Below, piece by piece: positions 8,030 through 16,192 of a stretch of 64,000 bases of DNA. The stretch is from Prauserella cavernicola. Lineage in GTDB: Bacteria > Actinomycetota > Actinomycetes > Mycobacteriales > Pseudonocardiaceae. The notes beneath the pieces were generated by a model, which saw only the letters and a list, made by a program, of their open reading frames with translations, was not told the DNA's origin and made no database searches. Where the stretch lies: positions 930,001 through 994,000 of the forward strand of contig NZ_JAENJH010000001.1 of assembly GCF_016595675.1 (NCBI RefSeq). Reading direction: 5' to 3'. The translations under genes and the position numbers were made by a program. Every line of letters starts with the position of its first letter. Positions within the stretch are counted from its first letter, which is position 1.

Positions 8030-9250
8030 GTGGCAAGCGAGACGTCAGCGGCGGCGACGGGCACGTCCGGCGGATGGGACGTGTACTTCGGCAGGCCCGC
8101 ACCGCCCGAAGGTGGAGTGAACTGGGACGCGTACAGCCACGACGAGCTGTACCAGATGCTGTGGCAGGACGCCGACGTCGCCGACGTCAGCACCATCGCC
8201 GCGGAGTGGTCCGAGCACCGGGCCGCGCTCGTCAACCACGCCGAGGTGCTGCGCGAGCAGCGGGCCGCGCTGGTGGAGAGCTGGCAGGGCACGGGCGCCG
8301 AGGAGGCCGCACGCAGGCTCGGCGTACTGGCCGAGCGAGTGGAGAAGATCGCCGAACTGGCCCACGCGGGTCAGCAGGCCGCGGAGCAGGCGGCCGACGC
8401 GCTGGCCAGGGCACGGGCCTCGATGCCGCCTCCGCCGGGCGACGCGTCCGCGCCGATGACCGACCCGGCCACCAACTGGGCCGGGCTCACGTCCGCCCCG
8501 GCCGGCACGCCGTCGGCGATTCCCGGCGCGTCCGCGTTCCTCCCGCCGCGCCCTGAGACAACCGCTTCGACGGCACCGAGTTCGGCGGCCGACCCTGGCG
8601 CCGCGTTCGGTGCCGTCGGCGGGGCGGGGTTCAGCTTCTACGTCGGCGCGAACACCACCGACCTGCAGAAGCAGCAGGCGGTCCGTTCGATGCAGACCTA
8701 CGAGTCGAGCCTGACGAGCTCGAGCCAGCTGATCGGCCAGGCGCAGGGCACGATCCCCGCGGCCGCCACGATGCCGCGCAGCGCGACGACCCCGGCCGCC
8801 GCGGGCAAGCCCCGAGGCGCCCGGTCAGCGGCCGGCGGGCCGTCGTGGCACCAGCTCGTGCGCTCGGGAAGCTCCAGCGGGATCGCCGCGCCGGGGCCGG
8901 TCTCCGGCGCGGCGCTCGGGGCCGTCGCGGGCGGTGTCGCGGCGGGGATGGGCGCCGCGGCCGGACCCGGGGCCACGAATCCACTGGGCCAGGGCATGCG
9001 GGTCGGCTCGATGCTGCCCGGCGGGCCGGGCTCGCCGGCCGCGCTGGCCGCCGCCGAGACGGCCGCCGCCCGCTCCGGCGCGATGGGCGGCATGGTGCCG
9101 CCCGGCGCCGGCACGCGGGGCAAGGCCGACGACGAGGACCACGAGAACCACCTGCCGACGATCGACCACCGGCTCTTTCCGATGGAGGAACCGGGCAGCG
9201 AGGCGGTCATCGGCCTGGGACAGGGCTTGGGACAGGAGGAGCACCGGTGA
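8030..9250 (+). CDS. PPE/WXG100-superfamily type VII secretion substrate
   Basis: The 406-aa protein has an N-terminal helical domain with a W-x-G turn (Trp85 in SWQGTGAEEAARRL) between two long helices, as in WXG100/PPE substrates of ESX systems. A Gly/Ala/Pro-rich low-complexity middle follows, then an acidic C-terminus (DDEDHENHLPTIDHRLFPMEE) typical of actinobacterial PPE-like proteins next to EspG. GTG 8030 is preceded by GGAAAGGGG. It is first in a tightly packed plus-strand run and its stop overlaps the next start (GTGA). Export probably depends on an ESX machine encoded elsewhere. Family assignment is from architecture and neighbours. Confidence 0.75.
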   Translation: MASETSAAATGTSGGWDVYFGRPAPPEGGVNWDAYSHDELYQMLWQDADVADVSTIAAEWSEHRAALVNHAEVLREQRAALVESWQGTGAEEAARRLGVLAERVEKIAELAHAGQQAAEQAADALARARASMPPPPGDASAPMTDPATNWAGLTSAPAGTPSAIPGASAFLPPRPETTASTAPSSAADPGAAFGAVGGAGFSFYVGANTTDLQKQQAVRSMQTYESSLTSSSQLIGQAQGTIPAAATMPRSATTPAAAGKPRGARSAAGGPSWHQLVRSGSSSGIAAPGPVSGAALGAVAGGVAAGMGAAAGPGATNPLGQGMRVGSMLPGGPGSPAALAAAETAAARSGAMGGMVPPGAGTRGKADDEDHENHLPTIDHRLFPMEEPGSEAVIGLGQGLGQEEHR

Positions 9251-9597
9251 GCGCACGCGACGGACTCGAACTCGAGCTGGACCTGCTCGGGCAGCGAATC
9301 ACGACACTGGCGCAGCTCGGCGACCTGACCGGCGACCTGGTGGCCACGGCCAGCAGGCTCGCAGAGCGGTTGCCGATGCTCGGCACGGCACCGCCCGCCG
9401 TGCACCTGGCGATGCGGCTGCGCGAGGCCGCGGGCGGCTCCGGGCTCGCGGGCGAGGTGGAGGCCACCGAACGTGAGGTCCGCGAGTACCAGCAGATGCT
9501 CGACGAGGCCAAGACCAAGTACCAGGACCACGAGCAGCGCTCCGGTGAGGACCTCGCGGCTGGCGCCGAGCGAGGCCGGGAACGGGGCCGGCCATGA
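9247..9597 (+). CDS. ESX-cluster helical protein (116 aa), unknown
   Basis: GTG at 9247 overlaps the preceding stop. The 116-residue product is almost entirely helical, rich in Leu, Ala and Glu, with heptad-like spacing at the end (VEATEREVREYQQMLDEAKTKYQDHEQR), so a coiled-coil hairpin similar in size to WXG100 partners is likely, though no clear W-x-G is present. The stop overlaps the ATG of the EspG-like gene. Its position between a PPE-like substrate and its probable chaperone suggests a partner or co-substrate in type VII export. Confidence 0.6.
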   Translation: MSARDGLELELDLLGQRITTLAQLGDLTGDLVATASRLAERLPMLGTAPPAVHLAMRLREAAGGSGLAGEVEATEREVREYQQMLDEAKTKYQDHEQRSGEDLAAGAERGRERGRP

Positions 9598-10403
9598 CAC
9601 TCTCACTCGAGTCGCCGCCCGAGCCCGCCGTCCGGTTCGGACTGGCGGAACTAGACCTGCTCGCCACCTACGCGGGCGCCCGGCCGCCGTTCCCGTTGCG
9701 GGTGCCGTCGGTCGGCCGGATCGAGGATGAGCGCCGCGCGCTGCTGGGCTCGGCGGGCCAGGCGCTGGCCGAACGCGGGCTGGCGACGGGCAACGGCCCG
9801 CTCGGGCTCGCGGCCGACCTGGTGGAGGCGCTGCGCGGGCACCGCAGCACGGTCGACCTCGTCGTGGCCGAGGGCACGGAGACGACCGGCGTCGTGGCGA
9901 TGGTGTGCAGGCACCACACCGTGGTGTGCCGCCAGTCGATCGGCGGCGAGCCCGGCCCGGTCACGGTCACCCGCGTCCGGACCGCGGCACTCACCGACGA
10001 GTTCACCGTCCGGATCCCGAAGGCCGCGCCCGCGCCCGCCCTGCCGATCACCCTGCCGCCCGGCGTCGTCGGCGACGCGACGCGGCTGCTCGAGAACACG
10101 ACGGGCGAGGCCGCGCCGCTGCGGCGGGCCCGCGAACTGGTCAGGGAACGCGGGGGCGACGAGTCCGCCGTCGACGCGCTCGTGACGCTGCTGCCGTCGG
10201 TGGTCGGCCGGGGCCAGCTCGGCGTCGTCGTCCGACCCGAGGGCGGCCACGCCGAACGGCCACGCGAACTGTCCTGGTTGGACGGATCCCGCGGCAGGGT
10301 CAGGGTCGATCACGACGAGCGCGGCTGGGTGAGCGTCAACCCGTTGCGGCACAGCGAACTCCTGCGGGAACTGCGCGACGCGGCGGCACTCGCCCGCGGC
10401 TGA
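9594..10403 (+). CDS. EspG-family type VII secretion chaperone
   Basis: The 269-aa soluble protein shows the EspG-like pattern: an N-terminal LAELDLLATYAG followed by alternating strands and helices (VDLVVAEGTETTGVVAMVCRHHTVVC) and a C-terminal half ending in SELLRELRDAA. EspG proteins bind PPE-type substrates in the cytosol and hand them to the ESX ATPase. The start overlaps the previous stop (ATGA), and the PPE-like gene lies two genes upstream, the expected partnership. No membrane segment or signal peptide is present. The ESX subtype is not determinable here. Confidence 0.75.
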   Translation: MTLSLESPPEPAVRFGLAELDLLATYAGARPPFPLRVPSVGRIEDERRALLGSAGQALAERGLATGNGPLGLAADLVEALRGHRSTVDLVVAEGTETTGVVAMVCRHHTVVCRQSIGGEPGPVTVTRVRTAALTDEFTVRIPKAAPAPALPITLPPGVVGDATRLLENTTGEAAPLRRARELVRERGGDESAVDALVTLLPSVVGRGQLGVVVRPEGGHAERPRELSWLDGSRGRVRVDHDERGWVSVNPLRHSELLRELRDAAALARG

Positions 10404-10435
10404 ACCACACCACACGACAGCAGAGGGGACACATC

Positions 10436-10783
10436 ATGGAACCAGCACAGTGGCTCGCGGACTACCGCGACCGGCTCGAACGCGCGGCTCACGGCGCACG
10501 CCAGGCCCAGGAGAGCCTGCGCGAGGCAGGGGCGACGGCGAGGTCGCCGCGGGGTGAGGTGACCGTCTCGGTGACCGCCACCGGCGCGCTCGACGGCGTT
10601 TCGCTGACCCCGATGGCGCGCAGGCTCGAGGCCGAGGCACTGGCCGAGCTGATCGTCGCCACCGCACGGGAGGCTCAGCGGCAGGCGGCCTCACGCACCA
10701 CCGAGGTGATGGCGGGCTACCTCGGTGACAACGCGGCGCTCACCCAGATCACCCGGCACGTGCCCGCGGAGGTCGTGCGATGA
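10436..10783 (+). CDS. YbaB/EbfC-like protein of ESX cluster
   Basis: The 115-residue protein has the short YbaB/EbfC layout: an N-terminal amphipathic helix (LADYRDRLERAAHGARQAQESL), a central beta segment (GEVTVSVTATGALDGVSLTP) and a C-terminal helix (AEALAELIVATAREAQRQA). YbaB proteins are dimeric nucleoid-associated proteins; this subfamily regularly sits in actinobacterial ESX substrate operons, where its role is unclear. An AGAGGGG lies upstream of ATG 10436. The stop overlaps the next ATG by four bases, so translation is coupled with the EspC-like gene. Confidence 0.7.
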   Translation: MEPAQWLADYRDRLERAAHGARQAQESLREAGATARSPRGEVTVSVTATGALDGVSLTPMARRLEAEALAELIVATAREAQRQAASRTTEVMAGYLGDNAALTQITRHVPAEVVR

Positions 10784-11112
10784 CCGGCACCCCGTCGTAC
10801 CAGGTCGATCCCGAGCAGCTGCGCTCCCACGCGAGCAGGCTCACCGCGCACGCCGACCAGCTGGCCACCACCGGCGCGGCGCTGCCCGCGGAAATGGGAG
10901 CCCAGTCGCTGGGCGCGTTCGCACAGTTCATCACCGCGGGTCTCGGCTCGGCGATGCAACGCACGATGGACGCCTTCGGGCACGCGTCCTCCACAGTGGA
11001 CACCGTGAGCGGTGCGCTGCGCCGCGCGGCCGATGAGTACCAGAACTCCGACTCCGACCACGCCACCGGACTCACCGGCATCGGTTCGCGCCTCGAGGAG
11101 GGCCCACAGTGA
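10780..11112 (+). CDS. EspC-like type VII secretion target (110 aa)
   Basis: The 110-aa protein begins YQVDPEQLRSHASRLTAHADQL, the typical start of EspC / ESX-1 target proteins, and continues as two helices with a turn near the middle. It lacks a Sec or Tat signal. The size and the neighbouring YbaB-like and WXG genes point to a small type VII substrate or assembly factor. Start and stop both overlap neighbouring genes (ATGA and GTGA), so it belongs to the same translation-coupled operon. Confidence 0.75.
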   Translation: MTGTPSYQVDPEQLRSHASRLTAHADQLATTGAALPAEMGAQSLGAFAQFITAGLGSAMQRTMDAFGHASSTVDTVSGALRRAADEYQNSDSDHATGLTGIGSRLEEGPQ

Positions 11113-12068
11113 CCACGACGACAGCGGCGACGCCGGAGACGCCGGAGCGCGACGGCGATGAGCGCTCCGCGGTGGAGATCAGCACGGCGCTGGCCGACCT
11201 GCGGCTCGCCGGCGACTCCGTCGACAGCAAGGAATTCCTCTCGGTGGAGCTCCTCGGCGAACCCGTGGTGTCGCTGAGCATGCTGGGCTCGACGGCGAGC
11301 CCGTTGTCGGCGCTGGCCAGCGCGGGCTGCGACTTCCTGACCCCGGTGATCTCGTTCCTGGAGGAGCCGCTAGGCCAGCTGCGGGGCGAGCCGGACTCGG
11401 TGTCGGGTCCTGCCGGGCAGCACGAGGACGCCGCACGCGGTGGCAACGCCGTCGCGCAGGACTACGGCTCCACGGTGGAGAACGAGACCAGCGAGTGGTC
11501 CGGCGCGGGCAAGCAGAACTACACCGAGACCGCCACCAAACTGGTGGACGGCATCGCCTCGGTCGCCGAGACGGCGGCCACCAACGCCAAGGCGATGATC
11601 GCGGCCGGCGAGGTCGTGGCACAGGTCGTCGACATCGTCACCAGGCTGATCACCGAGGCCGTCGGCAAGATCGTGCCGATCATGACCGAGGCGATCGCCG
11701 CCGCACCGGCCACGTTCGGGGCCAGCATCGCGCAGGCGATCCCCCAGTGCGTCGCGATCGCCGTGGACTACGCCGGGCAGATCGCCGGCAAGCTCGCCGC
11801 GCTGCTGACCACCGGGGAGAACCTGGTGAAGCTGATCGAGGGCGCGGTGGGCGTGCTCGAGGTCGTCAAGGAGGGCCTCACCGTCATCGGCGAGCTCGCG
11901 GGCGGCGACTCCGCCGGCGAGCAGGAGCCGACCGAGTCCACGGAGTCCACCGAGTCCGACGAGGACACCGGGACCGGCAGCGACACCACGACCGAGATCG
12001 AGCCGGACGACGAGCCGGCACCCGAGAACCCGCTCGACGGGGACTGGACGCCACTCGCCCGGTCCTGA
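11109..12068 (+). CDS. Large WXG-type ESX substrate (319 aa)
   Basis: The protein has a helical core of two long helices around a W-x-G turn (Trp130 in EWSGAGKQNY), followed by a stretch rich in Ala, Ile and Val (about residues 165-265) that could insert in or lie on a membrane, and a Thr/Ser/Glu/Asp-rich acidic tail. The tail has repeats of TEST-type residues and resembles a disordered secreted tail. GTG 11109 overlaps the EspC-like stop. No enzymatic motif was recognised, so an adaptor or pore-forming role is as likely as an effector. Confidence 0.65.
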   Translation: MTTTTAATPETPERDGDERSAVEISTALADLRLAGDSVDSKEFLSVELLGEPVVSLSMLGSTASPLSALASAGCDFLTPVISFLEEPLGQLRGEPDSVSGPAGQHEDAARGGNAVAQDYGSTVENETSEWSGAGKQNYTETATKLVDGIASVAETAATNAKAMIAAGEVVAQVVDIVTRLITEAVGKIVPIMTEAIAAAPATFGASIAQAIPQCVAIAVDYAGQIAGKLAALLTTGENLVKLIEGAVGVLEVVKEGLTVIGELAGGDSAGEQEPTESTESTESDEDTGTGSDTTTEIEPDDEPAPENPLDGDWTPLARS

Positions 12069-12103
12069 GCCGCGCGACGACACACCGACCAACTGGGGGC
12101 ACC

Positions 12104-13369
12104 ATGAGTTTCACCGTCGACAAGGAGGCCGTCGCCGACTTCGGCTACTACCTCGGAGCCGAAGCGGGCCAGGCACTTCCGCTCATCGAACGGCTCGCCC
12201 GCGACGAGGGCATGAGCGACCACGGCTTCACCGGACTGCTGGAACCGCTCGGCGCCGCGGTCAACGGGCCGTCGTCGGTGCTGGTAGGCACGGCGTTCAG
12301 CGAGATGCAACGCAAGCTCTGCGACCTGGGTGACGGCGTGCTCTCGGCCGCCAGCAGCTACGGCGTCGTCGACCACAGCAACGCGGCCCTGATCCAGCGC
12401 GCCGGGCTGGAGGGCGACACCAACGAGGAGATCGCGTTCGGCGGTTACGGACGCGACGGCTTCGACAACCACACCGAGGACGGCGGCTCCCGGTTCCAGT
12501 ACACGCAGACCGACATCCCGGACATCGAGCGGCCGGACACCAAGTACTCCGACGACGTCCCCAGTCACGGCATGGAACTGAAGGTCCTCGACTGGATCTG
12601 GTCGGAGTTCAACATAGACGGTGGCAAGGGTTTCACCGACTCGATCATCTCGCCGCTCGCGGGCAACTACAAGAGCATCGAGGCCAACGGCGAGGCCTGG
12701 GAGAGCGTCGGGAAGAACTTCGGCCTGCTCGCGGCCAACCTGGGCGCCAACTCCACCACGCTGGCCACGCACCACTGGGAAGGCCCGTCCGGTGAGCTCT
12801 GCAAGGAGTTCCTCGACGTGTTCTGGGACAAGGGCGCCGCGTGGGCGGGCGAGCAGATGGGACTGTTCGTCTCGAGCGGGTTCGCCAAGATCGCCGACGT
12901 CTCCAAGAAGATCGCCGACATCGCCATCCGGTGCATCAACACGATCATCAAGGTGGCCAGGAAGATCGCCACCAAGGCGCTGCCCGTGGTCGGCTGGGCC
13001 TGGACGGCGATCCAGTCGGCCGGCAAGTGGCTGGGCAAGGTGATCGGCATCGACATCGACGATCTCTACGACGACATCATGCTGATCAAGCACACGGCGC
13101 AGGAGGTCTTCGCGCTCTACCAGGCCATCAACGACATCGTGACCACGATGCAGGAGTACTTCACCACCATCCAGGAGCTCGTCGAGACGGTGCGGGCGAT
13201 CCCGGAGATCGGCGGTCTCTCCGATGCCGTGAGCACCGCCGAGACCATCAACGGCAACCGCGAGCAGCTGCGGCAGCAGCAGGACCGGCTCACGCAGTCC
13301 GTCGGGGACGCCCGGGGCGCGCTGACGGAGCTGGACGGTATCGCTCGCGACGTCGCGGGCTCGCGCTGA
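12104..13369 (+). CDS. Large WXG-type ESX substrate (421 aa)
   Basis: ATG 12104 follows ACTGGGGG. The N-terminal 100 residues resemble an EspC-like helical pair; a second helical module carries W-x-G (Trp225 in HWEGPSGELCKEF); and residues about 250-320 form a long amphipathic to hydrophobic segment (IADIAIRCINTIIKVARKI, then KALPVVGWAWTAIQ). The C-terminus is a coiled coil (NREQLRQQQDRLTQSVGDARG). This layout is common in actinobacterial type VII proteins paired with the preceding gene. No toxin domain or catalytic motif is visible. Function beyond secretion is unknown. Confidence 0.65.
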   Translation: MSFTVDKEAVADFGYYLGAEAGQALPLIERLARDEGMSDHGFTGLLEPLGAAVNGPSSVLVGTAFSEMQRKLCDLGDGVLSAASSYGVVDHSNAALIQRAGLEGDTNEEIAFGGYGRDGFDNHTEDGGSRFQYTQTDIPDIERPDTKYSDDVPSHGMELKVLDWIWSEFNIDGGKGFTDSIISPLAGNYKSIEANGEAWESVGKNFGLLAANLGANSTTLATHHWEGPSGELCKEFLDVFWDKGAAWAGEQMGLFVSSGFAKIADVSKKIADIAIRCINTIIKVARKIATKALPVVGWAWTAIQSAGKWLGKVIGIDIDDLYDDIMLIKHTAQEVFALYQAINDIVTTMQEYFTTIQELVETVRAIPEIGGLSDAVSTAETINGNREQLRQQQDRLTQSVGDARGALTELDGIARDVAGSR

Positions 13370-13384
13370 GCGAGAGGAGCACTC

Positions 13385-13843
13385 ATGAACCCGGCAGGGA
13401 TGCGCACGCCCGCGATGGAGCGGGCCGAGCGCGAGCTGGACGCGCGCATCGACCACGCCTACGCCGTGATGTACGAGGCGGAGGCGGAGATCGAGCAACT
13501 GGAGCGGGATTTCGGCGTGGTCGAACCACCGTCCGATGAAGACGTCGAGCGGGTGAGGGCGTTCGTCCTCGGCCACGGGAGGACTCCGGAGTGGACGCCG
13601 GTGCTCGACCGCGTGGAGGAGGGCGTGCTCACCTGGCGCCAGATCGTCGAAGGACTCGCCACCGGCTCCACGGGGCGCGAGATCGCGGCCGCGTTCGCGT
13701 CGTTGTCGCGGGTGCCACCGGCCGATGCGGACACGCTGGTCGCGATCGGGGTGGCCCGCGAGACCGAACCGGAACCACAGCAGGAACCCGACGACGAGCC
13801 GGGACGCCCACGCCGCCGGATCGTCCGGTTCGGGCCGGAATAG
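13385..13843 (+). CDS. Conserved ESX-cluster hypothetical protein (152 aa)
   Basis: The 152-residue protein starts with a charged helix (MERAERELDARIDHAYAVMYEAEAEIEQLERDF, read in part), a central segment with WTPVLDRVEEGVLTWRQIVEGLA, and a Glu/Pro/Arg-rich tail. A GAGAGGAG precedes ATG 13385. No domain was recognised. It lies 15 bp after the 421-aa WXG gene and 14 bp before the esterase gene, so it is clearly part of the same transcript. A cytosolic regulator or chaperone is possible but not shown. Confidence 0.55.
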   Translation: MNPAGMRTPAMERAERELDARIDHAYAVMYEAEAEIEQLERDFGVVEPPSDEDVERVRAFVLGHGRTPEWTPVLDRVEEGVLTWRQIVEGLATGSTGREIAAAFASLSRVPPADADTLVAIGVARETEPEPQQEPDDEPGRPRRRIVRFGPE

Positions 13844-13856
13844 CGAGGAGGAACGG

Positions 13857-14999
13857 ATGAGCGGGAGCACCAACCGCGCCGCCGGGTTCCGTCGTGTCGT
13901 GGGGGCACGACGGCACCGGGCGAGAGGAAGACTAGCGGCGCTCGGCATCGCGCTCGCCCTGGTGAGCGTGCTCGGGCTGACGGGAGCCGCCCCCGGTGCC
14001 GTGGCACACGCCGCGCCCGTCTTCACCGACGGGCACGGGCTCACCGTGGTGCAGCAGCCGCGGTGGGTGGACGAGCACGAGCGGACGTTCACGTTCACGG
14101 TGCGCACCGGCGAGGTGCCCCGGTACTCGGCCATGCGGGGCCAGGTCTCCGGTGAGCACGTGATCATGGTGACGCTGCCGGAGGGCTACGACGCGTCCGG
14201 CGAGACCCGCTACCCGGTGCAGTACCACCTGCACGGCCACCCCGACTACCCGAACACCGCGACGAACCAGCAGATGTTCGAGGAGTCCACGGCGGGCGGC
14301 GTGCCGCTGATCAGCGTGGCGCCCAACGGTTCCGGTCGCGGCTGGTACGCGAACTGGACCGATCCGCCCGAGGAGCTCGGGCAGCAGAACTGGGAGAACT
14401 TCCACCTGGGCCAGGTGATCCCGTTCGTCGACGCGAACCTGCACACGGTCGCGAACCGGGACGGCAGGGCGATCTCCGGGCACTCGATGGGCGGCTTCGG
14501 CGCGTTCCACTACGCCGAGAGCAGGCCGGAACTGTTCGGCCACGTCGGCAGCTTCTCGGGCGGTCTCGACCTGCTGAACCAGGCCCAGCGTGCCGCGGTG
14601 GTGGCCACCACGCAGCTCCCCGGCAGTGGCACGCCGACGGTGCCGCCGGACGCGATCTTCGGCTCGCCGGTGTGGCCATTGGACACGGTGTGGAACGAGA
14701 CGAGCCCCGCGCAGCACGTGGAGGCGCTGCGCGGCATGGGCGTGGCGATGTACACCGGCAACGGCGGCGACCTGACCGACAACCCGCCGCAGGCGATCGC
14801 CGAGAGCGTCGTGCGCGACACCACCCTCGTCACCAGGGACCACCTCGTGGCGGCGGGCATCGAGCACACGCTCGTCGACTACGGCGACGGCAGCACGTGG
14901 GCGCGGGGCTGCACCGGCAAGCACGCCCAACCCGCGTGCCTGAAGGCGGACATGACCCACTACGTCTCCCTCCTGATGCAAACCCTGACCCACCCCTGA
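13857..14999 (+). CDS. Secreted antigen-85-like esterase
   Basis: A 380-aa alpha/beta hydrolase of the esterase D / antigen 85 family. Residues 1-52 are a long Arg-rich signal peptide ending LTGAAPGAVAHAAP. The nucleophile elbow is GHSMGG with Ser210, within ISGHSMGGFGAFHYAESRP; the preceding YHLHGHPD resembles the oxyanion region. ATG 13857 is preceded by GAGGAGG and was chosen over an upstream in-frame start for that reason. Antigen 85 enzymes acylate trehalose or arabinogalactan with mycolic acids; Pseudonocardiaceae generally lack mycolates, so another cell-wall or lipid ester is likelier here. It closes the ESX-linked operon and is followed by the hairpin repeat at 15021. Confidence 0.8.
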   Translation: MSGSTNRAAGFRRVVGARRHRARGRLAALGIALALVSVLGLTGAAPGAVAHAAPVFTDGHGLTVVQQPRWVDEHERTFTFTVRTGEVPRYSAMRGQVSGEHVIMVTLPEGYDASGETRYPVQYHLHGHPDYPNTATNQQMFEESTAGGVPLISVAPNGSGRGWYANWTDPPEELGQQNWENFHLGQVIPFVDANLHTVANRDGRAISGHSMGGFGAFHYAESRPELFGHVGSFSGGLDLLNQAQRAAVVATTQLPGSGTPTVPPDAIFGSPVWPLDTVWNETSPAQHVEALRGMGVAMYTGNGGDLTDNPPQAIAESVVRDTTLVTRDHLVAAGIEHTLVDYGDGSTWARGCTGKHAQPACLKADMTHYVSLLMQTLTHP

Positions 15000-15020
15000 C
15001 GCCCGTGACCCACCGTGACC

Positions 15021-15073
15021 GCGGTGAAGGGCACCTTTACTGCATCCAACGCAGTAAAGGTGCCCTTCACCGC
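15021..15073. repeat. Dispersed hairpin repeat, copy 1
   Basis: A perfect 23-bp inverted repeat (15021-15043 and 15051-15073) encloses the 7-nt loop ATCCAAC. Both arms are identical to those of the copy at 63086-63138. It follows the antigen-85-like esterase stop and may act as a terminator as well as being a mobile repetitive element. Confidence 0.9.
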
Positions 15074-15154
15074 ATACGGGGGTGACGAAAGTGAGGGGTC
15101 GGGGTTGCGGTTCGGCAGGTGTGGACCGGGCCGGGGGTACAGAGACTGGGCGGC

Positions 15155-16192
15155 ATGAGAATTCTTGCTGTCGTCGCCGCGGTGGTGCTCGCGCTCGTGG
15201 CGCCCGCGTCCGCGTCCGCTCACACGTCGGTGGCCCTGCCCGGGCCCGGCGGGTCGTACCCGATCGGGCAGCGCACACTGCACTTGACCGACCCCGACCG
15301 CGCCGATCCGTGGCAACCAGAACGACGCCGCGAGCTGATGGCCACCGTCTGGTATCCAGCGTCACCAACGGGGCAGAGTGCCGACTACGTGACCCAGGCG
15401 GAGTCGGCGGCGATGGTGTCCGGGCTCGGGCTGGACCTGCCCGCCGACGCCTTGCAGCACATCGGTACCCACGCGGACCGGAACGCGCCACCGCTGCCCG
15501 CGGGTGGGCAGGGCCGCGCGCTCGTGGTCCTCTCCCCCGGCGCGGGCAACCATCGCGCCACACTCACCACGCTCGCGGAGAACCTGGCCTCGCGGGGCAT
15601 GGTGGTCGCGGCGATCGACCACGCCTACGAGGCCGCCGACGTCGAGTTTCCCGGCGGCCGGGTGCTGCCGTGCCTCGCGTGTGAGGCTCAGGGGCAACCG
15701 TGGCCGGACGCCGTGGCGAACCGCGCCGACGACGTGTCGCTCGTGGTGGACCACCTGCTCGCCCAGGGATCTCCGCGCATCGACCGCACCCGCATCGGTA
15801 TGGCTGGCCACTCCGCGGGCGGCGCGGCGACCGCGGAGGCGATGGCCGCAGATCCCCGGATCGCCGCCGGGGTGAGCCTGGACGGGCCGCTCTACCGCGA
15901 GGTCGCCGTGGACCGCCCGTTCGCGTTGTTGAGCAGCCCCGTCGGCGAACGCGAGTTCGGAGACGGCTGGGACGCCGCGTGGCCCGCGCTGACCGGCTGG
16001 AAGCAGCGCAGGCACCTGCCGGAGACCGGCCACTCGTCGGCCACCGACAACGGCTACCTCATCGACGCGCTCGGACAGCGCGACACCGTGCCGCCCGACG
16101 CCTGGGACCGGCTGTACGGCACGCAGGACCCGGCCGAGGCGCTCGGCTTCTTCCGCGACTACCTCGCCGGGTTCTTCCGCGCCACGCTCTGA
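15155..16192 (+). CDS. Secreted alpha/beta hydrolase, PAF-acetylhydrolase-like lipase
   Basis: The 345-aa protein starts at ATG 15155 with a signal peptide (MRILAVVAAVVLALVAPASA, then SAHTSV). Upstream in-frame start 15119 would add 12 non-signal residues and was rejected. The mature part has the lipase nucleophile elbow GHSAGG (Ser220) in IGMAGHSAGGAATAEAM, preceded by an oxyanion segment VVLSPGAGNHR, and a C-terminal His in ETGHSSATDNG. This matches the platelet-activating factor acetylhydrolase / dienelactone hydrolase-like lipases of actinobacteria. It probably acts on extracellular lipid or ester substrates. Its 3' end overlaps the 3' end of the convergent TetR gene by 34 bp. Confidence 0.75.
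   Translation: MRILAVVAAVVLALVAPASASAHTSVALPGPGGSYPIGQRTLHLTDPDRADPWQPERRRELMATVWYPASPTGQSADYVTQAESAAMVSGLGLDLPADALQHIGTHADRNAPPLPAGGQGRALVVLSPGAGNHRATLTTLAENLASRGMVVAAIDHAYEAADVEFPGGRVLPCLACEAQGQPWPDAVANRADDVSLVVDHLLAQGSPRIDRTRIGMAGHSAGGAATAEAMAADPRIAAGVSLDGPLYREVAVDRPFALLSSPVGEREFGDGWDAAWPALTGWKQRRHLPETGHSSATDNGYLIDALGQRDTVPPDAWDRLYGTQDPAEALGFFRDYLAGFFRATL

Noticed and set aside
13857-14999. Assignment of the esterase as a true mycolyltransferase (antigen 85)
   Set aside because: Family fold and GHSMGG elbow fit, but mycolic acids are not expected in this lineage and no mycolate genes are in view, so only antigen-85-like is claimed.
14960-15316. Small ORFs created by the hairpin repeat (peptides starting MKGTFTA or similar)
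   Set aside because: The same peptide arises at both repeat copies from a palindromic non-coding element, so these ORFs are artefacts of the repeat.
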